Shown here in pieces: positions 1-22,098 of a DNA stretch of 64,000 nt. Origin of the DNA: Rhodeus uyekii (lineage: Eukaryota; Chordata; Actinopteri; Cypriniformes; Acheilognathidae); contig JAWRVZ010000038.1 of the NCBI GenBank assembly GCA_037043235.1, positions 3,382,501-3,446,500 on the forward strand, read 5' to 3'. How positions within the stretch are numbered: position 1 is the first letter of the stretch; each line of letters starts with the position of its first letter. The notes under the pieces are model-generated. The model was not told where the DNA came from, ran no database searches, and saw only the letters and a list, made by a program, of their open reading frames with translations. The position numbers and the translations under genes were made by a program.

Positions 1-3000
1 GAAAGGGGAGGAAGTGGCGGCAGCTCTGGCTGTGAGCTGCTCAGTGCCTGCTAACAATCACAGCAGTGTGGAGTTCAGTTTGGCCTGGGATATGCCTAAA
101 ATCACATTTGGCTCCAGAGAGAGAATACATGTCAGGTATGTGTGTATGGACAAATTATAAATCCCTTCCTTTCATGGAGCTTATAAATGCATCACAGTCA
201 TGATCCATGATTTGCTACTTGCCTGTCGGTTGTCAGTGAGAGGGAGATTCTCATTCTAGAGAGCATGTGATTGGACAAAGAATTGCGTAGAACATCATGA
301 GTCGTCAAGATTTTTGCCCCGTTTTTTTTTTTTTTTTTTGAGAAGTGAACAACTGTAAATTTTTCATGAAAACCACATTAAGTTGTGCAGGGGGAAATTA
401 TTTCAGTTCAGAGCATCCAGATGAATTAGACCATGATGTATAAATATTTTAATGATTTAAAAAAATTACTTTATTTTTACTGTTGTTTTTTCCGCATCTC
501 CAACATATGGTGACTTGCTTGTGTTTTCTCTTTTATCTGCTCTCTAATCTTTCTCTTGTTCTTTTCGTACACATTATTGATTAGGTTACATTGGACATAC
601 TGATGTCTATGTTGTAGAGATGGTGATTTGGTGAATGGTGAATGTGATTTGTGGCTTTAAAGTAAAGACTTTACATTGTTATAAAAAACATTTTATTTCA
701 AATAAATGTCTATGTCCAAGTATAGTCTTGTATATAGACAAAATTGATTATTTATTTACAGAAAAATATTAGATGAATTAATGTGCCTTGTACCTTAAAT
801 CAAGGCACAAGCACTTTGATATGTCTTGTCCATGTTTCAGAAAGAAACGATATCAAGCAATTTCTAAGGATTTTTAGAGGGAAGTGGTGTGGCTGTGTGA
901 TTATATAAAGAAGTATTATTTGCAATTTTCATGAAAGGAAGAGACTCATCATCAGTCATAAAGTGAGCTCATTTTGTCACACAGTTTGTTGCCCTTACAA
1001 TTTTTATAAGAGCAGCAATGATGATTTGTTTAATCTTTGAGAGCCCAGGAGACAATGATGCATAAATACTAGAAATTTAAGAAAAATGTCATTACTTTTG
1101 TTTGTATTACATTAATGACAATGAGACTTCATTGCTTTATAATAATGGGAATTTAGGAAATGTGCTTAATTGTTCTATGAAGATCTTAATGGTTCTAGAA
1201 ATATGCTTAATTTTTTGTTTATGCAATATATAATTGCATTTAAGATGATGAAATGAATAACAGGGTGTGTATGGTGTTTGTTTCAGGAGATACACACGTT
1301 ATTATGGCACCAAAGGAGACGCTGCACCGACTTTGTCTCACTATGCGCTAACACACTACAGTAAATGGGAGGAGAGCATTGATGAGTGGCAGAGGCCGAT
1401 TCTACAGGACAGGTAAAAACAAATGTTATTTCCTCTTGAAATATTTCAAGCTTGATGGCGTAATAGCATGCTCTGTTAGTTAATTAATATTTTATATATA
1501 GAGAGAGAGATATAGATATAGATGACATCATATAGGAATCCTATGCATGCAATAAAAAGTCTTTAAATGGTCAGTGGTCAAAGTCAGTAGGAGCCTGCTG
1601 ACCCTCCTGTTTCATTACCATAGAAGTGGAGATTCATCCCCATGTTCATTTAACAGTCCATATACATATGTTGACATCTAATGTCTTTGGACTTTCAGAG
1701 AACACAAAAACCTCTTCATGTATTTTCAGTTCTGATACTAATACATTGCCATTCTAATACTAAAACTTAATCTCTAAAATCTTACAATCAAGTTGCCTAT
1801 GGCTCATTTGTGTGACTCTTACATTTCACAAAAGACTGTTTAAGCGAGTCGTCTTTCTGAAAATTGATTTAACAACTATTTATCCGTTAAGTGCATAGAC
1901 AAGAGCGACCCTGATATGCCGTTTTGTGCATATTACTCATTTTGTTTCACCACTGCCCTACATACTGTTGTTGAGTGCACTTGAATTGTGAGTGAATTTA
2001 GTTTTTTTTTAGTGGTATTGTCCCAGTCACATGCAACAAACTAATTCTGAGTGTCCACCTCTGTTTCCACATAAGGCAGCTGTTATTTTCAGTTGCTAGG
2101 CTGATTTATCTGTTGATATTTGGGCATTTTGAGATTAACAGTATCTGCGAATTCTATTTCACACAATATTGTGAGAAATAAATGGTCATTTCATTAGTTA
2201 TTGTTAAAACCTATCAGTCAATGGTAAACTTAAACACTGTGTTCTTCTAGATCTCTTCCGCCTTGGTATAAATCTGCTCTGTTTAATGAGCTCTACTTTG
2301 TTGTGGATGGTGGAACTGTGTGGGTGGAGCTTCCAGAGGATGCTGATATCAGCGGTGGCCTTCGTCCTGAGGATGGGGGGCTTCCAGCCCAACCTGACGT
2401 TGTCAAGGAGTACGGCCAATTCGCTTACTTAGAGGGTAAGACAGTAGGGCTGTAACATTCAACATTACCTTAATATTAGCTCAAGATTTGTTTAGAACAA
2501 GTTTATGACATTTGAAATAGAACCAAAAATCTTACCAAAATAAATTAATACTAAATTAGTGTTATTTTAGTATTATCAATGTACTATTATAGTGTTTATT
2601 TATGTTTTGAATAAGCTTTTATTTTTATATTTTCAAATTTAGTCTGTTATTATTATTTTTTAATTTTATTAGTTTTGTATTAGTATTTTTATATAGCTTT
2701 AATTTATTTTAATTTCAGTTTTAGTCTGTCATTATTTGTGCTTTTGTCATTTTTATTATCAAGTTTTTCATTATATATATTCATATTTTATTTTATTTAA
2801 GCTTTTTTAAATACAGAACGTTTACTTTTTAGTTAATACAATACAGTTTCTAATCAGACAAATATTCATACTTTAGATCTCAGTTCATTGTACAGTAAAT
2901 GTTCAAATCAATGTGATTTAAATCCACTGCCTTGTCCCAGGTCAGGAATACAGGATGTATAACACGTATGATGTGCACTTCTATGCTTCATTCGCTCTCA

Positions 3001-3155
3001 TCATGCTTTGGCCCAAGCTGGCTCTGAGTCTGCAGTATGATATTGGTGAGCTAAGCTTCCATTTTTCTGATAACACTAAAGACCGTATTCAAATTCATTA
3101 GTCATAACCGACCTTTTGTGTTTTAAATGACTTTGTTGATACTTTTCCATTCTGT

Positions 3156-3191
<36 letters not shown>

Positions 3192-6100
3192 TTCAGCCGG
3201 TAGTGTTGTTCAGCATGATCCAACGGAGAGGTTAAGTCTAATGAACGGCCGATACTCCCCAGTCAAGACCCGTGGCGTTGTACCTCACGACATTGGAGAC
3301 CCTGGTGAGTTGTGCATAATAGAATACCAAGTGGCAAAGACAGAAAGAAACTAACCTAAAATGAAAATTGTCATCATTGAACCCCATTTTATTTATTTTC
3401 TTATGGCAACAGATGATGAGCCATGGATTCGTGTCAATGCTTACTTGATCCACGATACAGCCGACTGGAAGGATCTGAACTTGAAGTTTGTGCTTCAGGT
3501 GTTCCGAGACTATCACCTGACCCAGGATGAGCAGTATCTGAAGGACATGTGGCCTATATGCCAGGTGAGTTGTTTGAGTTCTATTATATTGGTTTGTATA
3601 GCATCATCTTCTATATATGATGATACATTTCTCTGATATTCTGGCTTATTCAGACAGTCATGGAAACAGAGTTGAAGTTTGATAAGGATGGCGATGGGCT
3701 GATAGAAAATTCCGGCTATGCAGACCAGACATATGATGGATGGAAGGTGACAGGACCCAGGTTGGGGCTCAGGAAGTTTTATTTTATTTTAGTTTAAAAA
3801 AAAAAGAAATTTCTCAGAATATTTTAATGTATCATTTTTATCATGACAGATTGTGTAATGTTCTGTGTAGCAGCTCAAATTAGCCCTGTGTTTCTGCTTC
3901 TAGTGCATACTGTGGCAGTCTGTGGCTGGCGTCAGTGTGCATGATGTGTAAAATGGCACGTGTGTTGAATTGCGAGTCTGTTTATCAACGCTATCGGGAT
4001 ATTTTGGACAGAGGAAGTGCAGCTTTTGATAAACTGCTGTGGAATGGTGAGTGTAAGCATACATAGTGCTATTTAAAATAACTGTAGTTTTCCATTTGTA
4101 TAAAAAAAAAACTATGTTCATGCTCTTAGTATGGATGTTCAGTTTTCCATTAGATCGGTTTCCATACTGAGGGATTATTTGAAACGATTTTTCCCTCTGT
4201 GAAATGTCTTTCTCTTTCTCTAATAGGCAAATACTACAATTATGACAGCAGTGGAGAGAGCATGTCCAACAGCGTAATGTCTGACCAGTGTGCTGGCCAG
4301 TGGTTTCTCAGGGCATCTGGACTTGGGGACGATGACTATCAGGTCAGCCTGAGATAGATTTCACAGACATTTATTTGTATTTTTACTACTTGATTTTTCA
4401 CTTAGTAATAATAATGTATATGCTTTCATTACCATTCGAAATAAAATGCAGATACATTTTTATTTATTTTATTTGACAGGGACAGTGTTACATTAAATGA
4501 CATTGCTGTAAATTCACCAGAACTAGCCAAAAGCCAATTTTTCATTCGTTGTCCCTGGACAGATCTTAAAATTGTCTACCTAAAAACAAAATAAAAAGAT
4601 TACAGAGAGTAATACAAATATAAAAAGCAGTAAAACGGATATAACTCTTCAAAACCTGACCTGTTGCTAAATACAATGAACAAATTTACTATAAAACAGA
4701 AATTGTTGAAAAAAAAAAGATTTAATATCAATGCCTTAACAAATGTATTAGGTCTCATGTGCTAACAATAAATGACCATTTTGATTTATATTTAAATATA
4801 AACAACAATTTACACTAGTTTTCAAGATAAGCGTTCTCATGTTGCATTTATTTGATTGATTTCAAATGAGGTATTTATATAGCGTTTTCCTCTCCTCGTT
4901 TGATCAAAAATTGAGTGAAAACAGTAATATTGTAAAATTATATTACAATTTTAAACAATTTTTTATCTTAATATTTTTTTAATGTTATTTAATACTGTGA
5001 TGGCAAAGTGGAATTTTCGACAGCCATTAAAATCCTTCAGAAATCATTAATATGCTGATTTGGTGCTCAAGAAACGTTAATACTATGATCATCACAATTG
5101 AAAATGATTGTGCTGTTTAATGAACTGTGAAAGTAGAGATACAGCTCTTTTTCAGGATTCTTTGATGAACAGAAGAGCTGTGTCCCAAGAGGCTGCATCG
5201 ATTAACCGAATCAAGCATTGTTAAATGGGATAGTCTACTCTTGCCTATGGAGGATTGCTCTCTTTGCCTTACAAATGTGACTGCTGCCATTGATGAACGG
5301 CAGTAACGTAAATCTGTCTGAAAACCAAACAGAGTTTACAACCTGTCTAAATATGGTCACCGTGGTCAGTTTATGTACATGATTTAAGAGTATAAACTAA
5401 ACTATATAAAATTGCATCTTTGTAAGATGTCAACATTTGAAACTTAAATTTGTTACAATTGTGTTGTTAGATATTTGAGTACGTTGAAACCCATTACTAC
5501 GTAGTTGCACCAAAGCATTCTTGTCAACGGGGTACAATGAATCTCGGGATAAGGTAGGCTGTGAAGGATCTAGTCGTTCTGTCCTTCATGGCCCGATACA
5601 AAGGACGCGTCTGTAGGCCGCATTTGAAGGAGGCTTCGAATTGGGACAGCCTTTGTCACGCCGTGGTGATGTTTTCAGCCTTTGAATGATGCAGCCTCTG
5701 AACTGGGATGCTGCTAAAGTTTGAATAATAATATTTTGTAACATTATAAATGTTTAATGCATCATTGCTTTATAAAAGTATCCATTTATTTAATTTAAAA
5801 CTTTGCAAATGTATGTATTTATATTGTACAAATGATACTATTGTTAATTCATGGTCATATTACATTAATTTTAAATTACATAAATTTAACTTGAAATCTT
5901 TAAAAAACTATATTTAGTTAAAAAAAACTAAATAATTGCTTTAGAAGTATTGGTCTTTGTTAGTTCTTGATACCTAATGGTAATTAATTAAACCTTAGTG
6001 TAATATAAAATTACATCAGTTTTGGGGTCAGTGTTGCACAGGAAGATTGATTATTCCGGAGGGAAACTACATAACACAGATTGTTTTTTTTTTTTTACAT

Positions 6101-6605
6101 CCGTTTCTCTGTGCAGGCTTTTCCCAAGGAGAAAATCAGGAGTGCATTGAAGTCAGTGTTTGACCTCAATGTTATGAGCTTTGCAGACGGGCAGATGGGT
6201 GCAGTGAATGGGATGAGACCAGAGGGTGTGCCTGATCATTCCAGTGTCCAATCAGACGAGGTGTGGGTGGGAGTAGTGTACGGATTGGCAGCTACAATGA
6301 TACATGAGGTAAGTAAAACCTCAGGTCATATCATCAGGTTTCAGATTAAGTGAACCTTTCAGTTATCTCCTAATACATCTCTCGGCATCTCTCAGGGCAT
6401 GATGGAAGAGGGTCTGCGCACTGCGGAAGGCTGTTACCGTGCCGTATGGGAGCGAATGGGAATGGCCTTCCAGACTCCCGAAGCATACTGTGAGAAAGGC
6501 ATCTACCGTTCTCTCGCTTATATGAGGCCTCTGAGCATCTGGGCAATGCAGCTTGCACTGAACAATCGACCAAACCACAACAAAACCACTGATGAAGATG
6601 TGTGA
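1..6605 (+). CDS. gba2: Non-lysosomal glucosylceramidase GBA2, 3' part (last 11 exons)
   Basis: GBA2 hydrolyses glucosylceramide to glucose and ceramide at the cytosolic face of ER/Golgi membranes (GH116 family). Exons read: 1-135 (5' end cut by window), 1287-1412, 2251-2435, 2941-3045, 3197-3304, 3413-3564, 3654-3760, 3904-4046, 4227-4342, 6117-6308, 6396-6605. Joined, they keep one frame for 525 codons plus TGA, covering the C-terminal part of a protein of about 900 residues. The catalytic (alpha/alpha)6 domain is clear: DGLIENSGYADQTYDGW in exon 7 holds the expected nucleophile Glu (human Glu527), and SSVQSDEVWVGVVYG in exon 10 the expected acid/base Asp (human Asp677). AYMRPLSIWAMQLAL lies near the end. 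The tail after this (NNRPNHNKTTDEDV) is much shorter than the human tail as I remember it. Introns are GT-AG; intron 7 has a weak GTTGGG donor. Confidence 0.95.
3161..3187. repeat. (CT)n microsatellite in gba2 intron
   Basis: A run of CT dinucleotides sits just before the acceptor of the exon at 3197 and forms part of its polypyrimidine tract, so length variation could affect splicing of that exon. Confidence 0.9.
4898..5800 (+). repeat. Interspersed repeat family A, copy 1, split by an insertion
   Basis: This 3'-part gba2 intron holds a degenerate copy of a dispersed repeat that recurs at about 10330-10700, 16798-17015, 22420-22670 and, inverted, 33255-33580. Shared landmarks are GTGATGGCAAAG, TCCTTCAGAAATCAT, a GATTTGGTGCTCAAGAAAC-like block and TTTTGTAACATTATAAATG. 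The copy is interrupted at about 5172-5715. I recognise it as a common cyprinid repeat but cannot name the family. Confidence 0.75.
5172..5715. mobile_element. hAT-like MITE inserted in repeat family A copy 1
   Basis: Ends are inverted: the left reads GCTGTGTCCCAAGAGGCTGCAT and the right, reverse-complemented, AGCAGCATCCCAGTTCAGAGGCTGCAT. The flanking repeat resumes after the right end (AAAGTTTGAATA...), which marks the insertion limits. A second, similar end (GGCTTCGAATTGGGACAGCC at about 5632-5651) inside suggests a nested or rearranged relative. No clean target-site duplication was found. Confidence 0.6.
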
Positions 6606-6652
6606 CAGGACTGAGCTGGAGCTGAAGGGAACTTGCACTGTCAAGTCTCCAC

Positions 6653-6658
6653 AATAAA
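6653..6658 (+). promoter_or_regulatory. gba2 polyadenylation signal
   Basis: AATAAA lies 48 nt after the gba2 stop codon, so the 3'UTR would be very short. No competing signal is closer to the stop. Confidence 0.6.
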
Positions 6659-7787
6659 GTGACCTCTTGAAGTGATCCTTGCATTCTGAAATTTAAAAGA
6701 CTGCAAAAGAGTTTGGATGTAACATCATCATGCGCCGTTGGTTCACACAAGAACCTAATTTCCATTATTTTGTAAAACTGACTTTTCCACATAAAATGAG
6801 CCTTTGCTTTACCCCAGTCCTTCCATGTAACGGCTGTAAATTATAGTTTTATAACGGAAGTGTAAAGGCTTAGTCTCGGTGAACTGACTTCTTCGTTATG
6901 ATGATATAGTGTGTGTAGGGTAATTGAATCAAGTACTTTGAGCATGATTCTATATACATTTTGCTGTATATTTTATTTCTATTATGGGAATGCTTTATAG
7001 AATATTTGAAGGAAGGACTGTTTCTAAATAGCTGTCATTGTATGTGTCATAAAGCTTGTGTCTGAGGCTTTGACAAGTCAGTATTGCACATTATTCTACA
7101 GAATTATAATAGATGTATAATTGAGTAAATTGGAATTCATGTTTACTATTATCAGATTCATTTTTTCCTTAAATGCATTACATTATTCATCATTACCTTA
7201 CATCAACAGGCATTTATTTTCTCTGCAGTGGTTAAATGGCTTGGTGGTCAATGTTAAATTACACTCAAAACCTTGACAAACACAAGAGGCAATCTGGCTT
7301 TAGTGTGTGATTTATATCACTTGACCTTTGTGACTTTTTAGGGAGGCCACAGCAATGCCCACTTCCATGGTCTATATACAGACCACAAAAGCAAAAGAAC
7401 AGGGACCCACAACGACATTGACCAAGCAAATAAATGTAGTTAAACGATAGGATAAAAATGAAATCACCTTTTATTACGAAAGGGGACCAGCTCGAAATTC
7501 AGTACATATCATAGTTATTTCGCGTTAGCATCAAGCTGCAGTTTTACATTGACACATTAGTCAGTTACGTCTTGTTCCGTGTTCACAAGTTTCAGTCCTT
7601 TCCATATAAAAGTCTTCGCTACTGAGTAACTCGCTCATTAAGACTGTCTAATGGCGTAGTAATATTCACCGTCAGGGACTATTTTTTTTCTAGCGGAAGG
7701 AAGGCTATTTGGGGATTTTACTACATGAAAGTTGCATTGATACATTTATTTTATTATTTTATTGTGTGGTAGCCGTTGTACAAAAGC

Positions 7788-7910
7788 GATAAGTTACTCG
7801 AGGCCAGTGCTGTGTGGTAAATAAGTTGAAGGAGTTACACGCACGACGCGAAACAACGCCTTTCACCCGTGACTTATTCACGATATAGCACTGGCCTCGA
7901 GTACCTTATC
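7788..7910. repeat. Imperfect palindrome, 39-bp arms with 45-bp loop
   Basis: Arm 7788-7826 and the reverse complement of 7872-7910 match at 34 of 39 positions, including a perfect 18-bp core TACTCGAGGCCAGTGCT plus flanking base. It lies in a locally CpG-containing block and looks like the end or centre of an unclassified fold-back element. Confidence 0.8.
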
Positions 7911-8129
7911 CCTTACATATTTCCAGAAGTAAATTTCGGACTGTAATACAGCGTGCAAAACATTCACGCAAAACCTGCATGACACCAATGTGAAAAGCGC
8001 CGGCATCAGCCACTAGAGGTCTATGTTGAGCCTTCCCATCGGTTTCCATCAGTTTGCACAGATGATTCGGCCCTGAGTGCTCCGTCTCTCTGGAGTGCTA
8101 GAGAGGCGCCTAAAGTGCACACGCTTTGG

Positions 8130-8130
<1 letters not shown>

Positions 8131-8164
<34 letters not shown>
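8131..8164. repeat. (TG)10 followed by (AG)7
   Basis: Compound dinucleotide microsatellite, read directly. Confidence 0.9.
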
Positions 8165-8165
<1 letters not shown>

Positions 8166-8266
8166 AAGCCATACCACACAGAGGTCTTATTTTAAACACT
8201 GTTGTTAAAAAATATATGAGAGTGCTGATATTTAATTGATGGCCCTCCCAGCTTGCGCAAGGTACT

Positions 8267-8683
8267 GTACCACGGCTAGTCACAAATTTCACAAAATAAA
8301 AAATGTGTTATCCCTCCACACATATGTACAGATTTGTTGCTCTGCAAAGACGAAACAGACAGGGTTTCAAGCAAAAATGTTTAGATTTCTGGTATTATGT
8401 CATTGTCATCTTGATTAAACCAGTGAATCTGGAATTTGGGAATTACACTGGGATTACTGGGGAGCTGATCTAATGGGAAGGAATATCCACATGCCCTGAT
8501 TTGCCTGGATGTGTTATTGTGTGCATTATTGTACATGTGTGTATTCCTCTGTATTACTAGTAAAATGCCTGCATTGTATCCACACTTTTGAAAAGTCTTT
8601 ACTCTTCTGCAACTCAGATGTTCAACACAACGAACATGTTTTGTATTATTTACAAAGTCACCATGTTGTACCACGGCTAGTCA
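8267..8683. repeat. Direct repeats flanking family B copy 1
   Basis: GTACCACGGCTAGTCA occurs at 8267-8282 and again at 8668-8683, each followed within 20 bases by AAATTTCACAAAA and an A-rich run. The repeat copy therefore sits between two near-identical flanks, longer than an ordinary target-site duplication. Confidence 0.85.
8315..8671 (+). repeat. Dispersed repeat family B, copy 1
   Basis: About 350 bp that recurs in the same orientation at 13561-13901 inside a calb2 intron. Both begin near CACACATATGTACAGATTTGTTG and end near TCACCATGTTGTAC. This copy has about 17 extra bases around 8488-8504. Family not recognised; no terminal inverted repeats seen. Confidence 0.85.
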
Positions 8684-9704
8684 GGAACTATCATAAATTT
8701 CACAAAACAAAAAGCACGAAACAAAATTATCACATTAGCAGTATGAAAGCACCATTTTGAGCAACATCTATTTAATAGGTGGATTTCCTGCTAACAAAAA
8801 TATCTAACATTAATGTTTTGTTACATAAACCTTATTTATAAATGTTCACTGAACGTTAAAGGAACAATCCGTTTTATGATTTTGCATTTTATTATGGAAA
8901 TGTTACTTTTGATTTGTTTCGAAACATTCTGAAACGAGTTGTAACATTTAAAAATGTTAGATGAACATTAGAAAAACCATGGTGTTAATGTTGTGTCAAG
9001 GTTTTGAGAACATTATTAAAGATCAGACCATTTTGAATGAAAGTTATATTAACTTTACTGGAATAATGTTTGTTCATAACTCTGACAGAACCTTGCCTGA
9101 ACTTTAGTGGGGAAAAATAATAATATAATTCAAAAATAGTCCTTAATAAAAATGTATGTGATCCCAACAGGACAAGCATAAAAATATCACCTTTAGAATT
9201 TTGTGGAAGATATTCAGGGTGAAACCGAAGAAAACCCAAGAAAACTCTCTCCATCACCACAATCCTTTTCCTATTCTAGCCTGTATCAGAGATTAATGAA
9301 GCACAAAGAACATTCGTACCATGAAAATGAAAAAGATAAGCTCTAAACACTTCATTGTGCTGCTGTGCTCGCGCTGGCTTGAAGATGTGGATGTGTGCCT
9401 TTACTTGCAGTCCCACAAGATAAAGTTAGTGGCTTTTGGATTTATCTAAATGGAAAATGAGATCACAGTGTGCCTGAGAAGCTGGCACGTCCAAACTACG
9501 TTAATAGGTGCCCATTATTGCTATTATCTGCTTCCATTACAGAAACTTAATTAAATTTGGGGAGTTAATGGCACCTTAGCCTGAAAATATGGAAATGTTC
9601 CTATATGTAAAGAAAAAGAGATGCTTTAGAGCAGAGAAAGCAGGACAGACGTTTTAGAGCAGAGAAAGCAGGACAGTATTGAAGGTAAAATGTCTTATCT
9701 GATT

Positions 9705-9710
9705 TTTATT
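9705..9710 (-). promoter_or_regulatory. Possible calb2 polyadenylation signal
   Basis: AATAAA on the minus strand (TTTATT on plus) 457 nt past the calb2 stop. It is the first clear canonical signal downstream that I noticed; the implied 3'UTR would include the (GA)n run at 9822-9857. Confidence 0.35.
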
Positions 9711-9817
9711 TCAGTTATTCTTTAGCAGTGTTGGCAAAACAGAACAGTCTACAGTCAGCTAGGAACAAAAAGAATGAGATATGGGAGAGATTGAAAAGAG
9801 TAAACAAAAGAGGGAAG

Positions 9818-9821
<4 letters not shown>

Positions 9822-9857
<36 letters not shown>
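9822..9857. repeat. (GA)n microsatellite
   Basis: Uninterrupted GA run of about 36 bases, downstream of the calb2 stop and possibly inside its 3'UTR. Confidence 0.9.
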
Positions 9858-10166
9858 AGACTGCACACATAAAGTAGCAAACCGAATTAAAGATTTGGTA
9901 CAAGCAGGAGAATAAGACCAAATATCCATTATTATACCATAATGTCATAATTATGTTTTGACATAAAAAAGACAAGCAAGAGATGCACACATCAGGAAGC
10001 CATATCTTTGGGAAAAGCATGCCACGGAGAGAGGGGTACACTGTGGATGCTGATTAACTTTGACAGGATAAGAGGTGGAACTGAGCCACCACATGCACCT
10101 GCTTTGGCTAGATTGGGATGGGTACAGAGGGTTCAGAGGAGGAAGTGAGAGTTAAGAACTCAGAGT

Positions 10167-20636
<10,470 letters not shown>

Positions 20637-20645
20637 ATCCCTTAG

Positions 20646-20700
20646 GTTTTTTTTCTTTTTCCTCCCTTCTACTTCTACTTCTACTTCTTCTTCAAAGAAA
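20646..20700 (-). other. Purine-rich calb2 5' leader
   Basis: Just upstream of the calb2 ATG the transcript strand reads GAAGAAGAAGTAGAAGTAGA and then GGAGGAAAAAGAAA. The frame is open upstream of the ATG but has no earlier in-frame ATG before about 20723, so the call of the start is unaffected. Confidence 0.7.
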
Positions 20701-20771
20701 CGAATGTCCTGTCTTTGAAGCAACCTCTACCCCTATGCGAGTCACTGGAAGTAGCCCGACTGAGACAGCCG

Positions 20772-20778
20772 TTTTAAA
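20772..20778 (-). promoter_or_regulatory. Candidate calb2 TATA-like box
   Basis: TTTAAAA on the minus strand, directly preceded by a GC-rich GGCGGTGGGGG block and lying 136 bases before the ATG. A start site 25-30 bases downstream would give a leader of about 110 nt. Placement is inferred from motif and spacing only. Confidence 0.45.
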
Positions 20779-21059
20779 GCCCCCACCGCCTGTGTTGAAG
20801 CGTGCAGTTCACACACTCAACAAAAGGCGGCGGCATATAGCGCGTTTAAAAACAGATTCTGCAGTCGAATTCATTCAGATCTCTCTACTCTTGGAGCATC
20901 ACAGAGGGATTATGAAAATTAATTCAAATGTTCGCAAATCCTACGCTTCCACGAGCAGAAAATTCCTAAAGAGATTCCTGAAGTGTATTGACAGTGATCA
21001 ACATTGCTTAGATATGGAAGGTTTTATTTATAAAGTCTAGACAGTCATTTTACATAAAG

Positions 21060-21938
21060 TCAATGTGTTTACATCAAACAATTGTAAATATTTGTCAAAG
21101 ATAACACAAGTAAATACAAAATTCAGTTTTTACATGAAGGTTGTTATTATTAAGGGGAAAAAAAATCCAAACCCTGTGTGAAAAAGTGTTTAACAGTGGT
21201 TTTATTACACCTGAGTTCAATTCACTTAAATGTGGTAGAATTCCAAGCAAAAAAACAATTGTTGAGCAAAAAGAGCATTACGGTTTGTCTAATTTTGCCA
21301 CAAAACACCTTGATGATCCCCAAGACTTTTGGGAAAATACTCTGTGTACTGACAAGACAAAAGTTTTGGTGGTAGTAGTGTGATAGTCTGGGGTTGTTTT
21401 GCTGCTTCAGGGCCTGGAAGACTTGCTGTGATAAATGGAACCATGAATTCTGCTGTCTACTAAAAAATTCCTGAAGGAGATTGTCCAGCCAACTGACCTC
21501 AAGGTGAAGCGAACTTGGCTTCTACAGCAGGACAATAATCCAAAACACACCACCAAGTCCACATCTTAATGGCTTAAGAAGAAAACATTTCCTGATCTGA
21601 ATCCTATAGAGATGCTGTGGCATTAACGTAAAAAGGCAGTTCATGCTCGAAAATCCTCCAATGTGGCTGTTTTACAACAATTCTGCAAAGATGAGCGGGC
21701 CAAAATTCCTCCACAGTGCTGTAAAAGTCTCATTGCAAGCACTTCTTCACACAGAACAAAGTAGGTTTGGATTTCGTTTCCCCTTCAATAATAACAACCT
21801 CCATTTAAAAGCTACATTTTGTGTTTACTTGTGTTATCTTTGACCAATATTTAAATTAGTTTGATGATCTGAAACATTTAACTGTGACAAACATGCAAAA
21901 AATCGGGAAGGGGGCAAACTCTTTTTCACACCACTGTA
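21060..21938 (+). mobile_element. Decayed Tc1-like transposon
   Basis: Plus-strand transposase remains end in the catalytic-region motif FPDLNPIEMLW (about 21588-21620), and the right terminal repeat ends TTTTTCACACCACTGTA. The left end is truncated and the reading frame is broken by stops and shifts, for example at CTACTAAAAAATTCC near 21458. Non-functional. Confidence 0.8.
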
Positions 21939-22000
21939 GACAGATAGACAGACAGACGATACACAGACAGACAGATGGACAATGGACAAACAGACAGATA

Positions 22001-22033
<33 letters not shown>

Positions 22034-22038
22034 CAGAC
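21939..22038. repeat. (GACA)n/(GATA)n tetranucleotide tract
   Basis: Mixed GACA and GATA units starting at the very end of the Tc1-like element, finishing with about eight GATA units. Confidence 0.9.
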
Positions 22039-22092
22039 ATACACATTTTCACAACATCAGAAATTGCACATAAAGTAAATTAATTGGCATAA

Positions 22093-22098
22093 TTTATT
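22093..22098 (-). promoter_or_regulatory. AATAAA overlapping the stop of the possible small gene
   Basis: Minus-strand reading TGAATAAA joins the stop codon and polyadenylation signal. If used, the 3'UTR would be only about 15-30 nt. Confidence 0.35.

Larger units (their letters stand above)
6660..10166. other. Intergenic region between convergent gba2 and calb2
   Basis: No protein-coding exon was recognised. It holds a long imperfect palindrome (7788-7910), TG and GA runs (8131-8164), one copy of a dispersed repeat (8315-8671), a (GA)n run (9822-9857) and the likely 3'UTR of calb2 on its right side. The stretches 6660-7480 and 8760-9660 show only AT-rich sequence without structure I can name. 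Confidence 0.6.
20780..22097. other. Region upstream of calb2: leader, Tc1 remnant, satellite
   Basis: Apart from the probable calb2 promoter on the left, this holds a decayed Tc1-like element (21060-21938) and a tetranucleotide tract (21939-22038). No coding exon was recognised. Confidence 0.6.
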
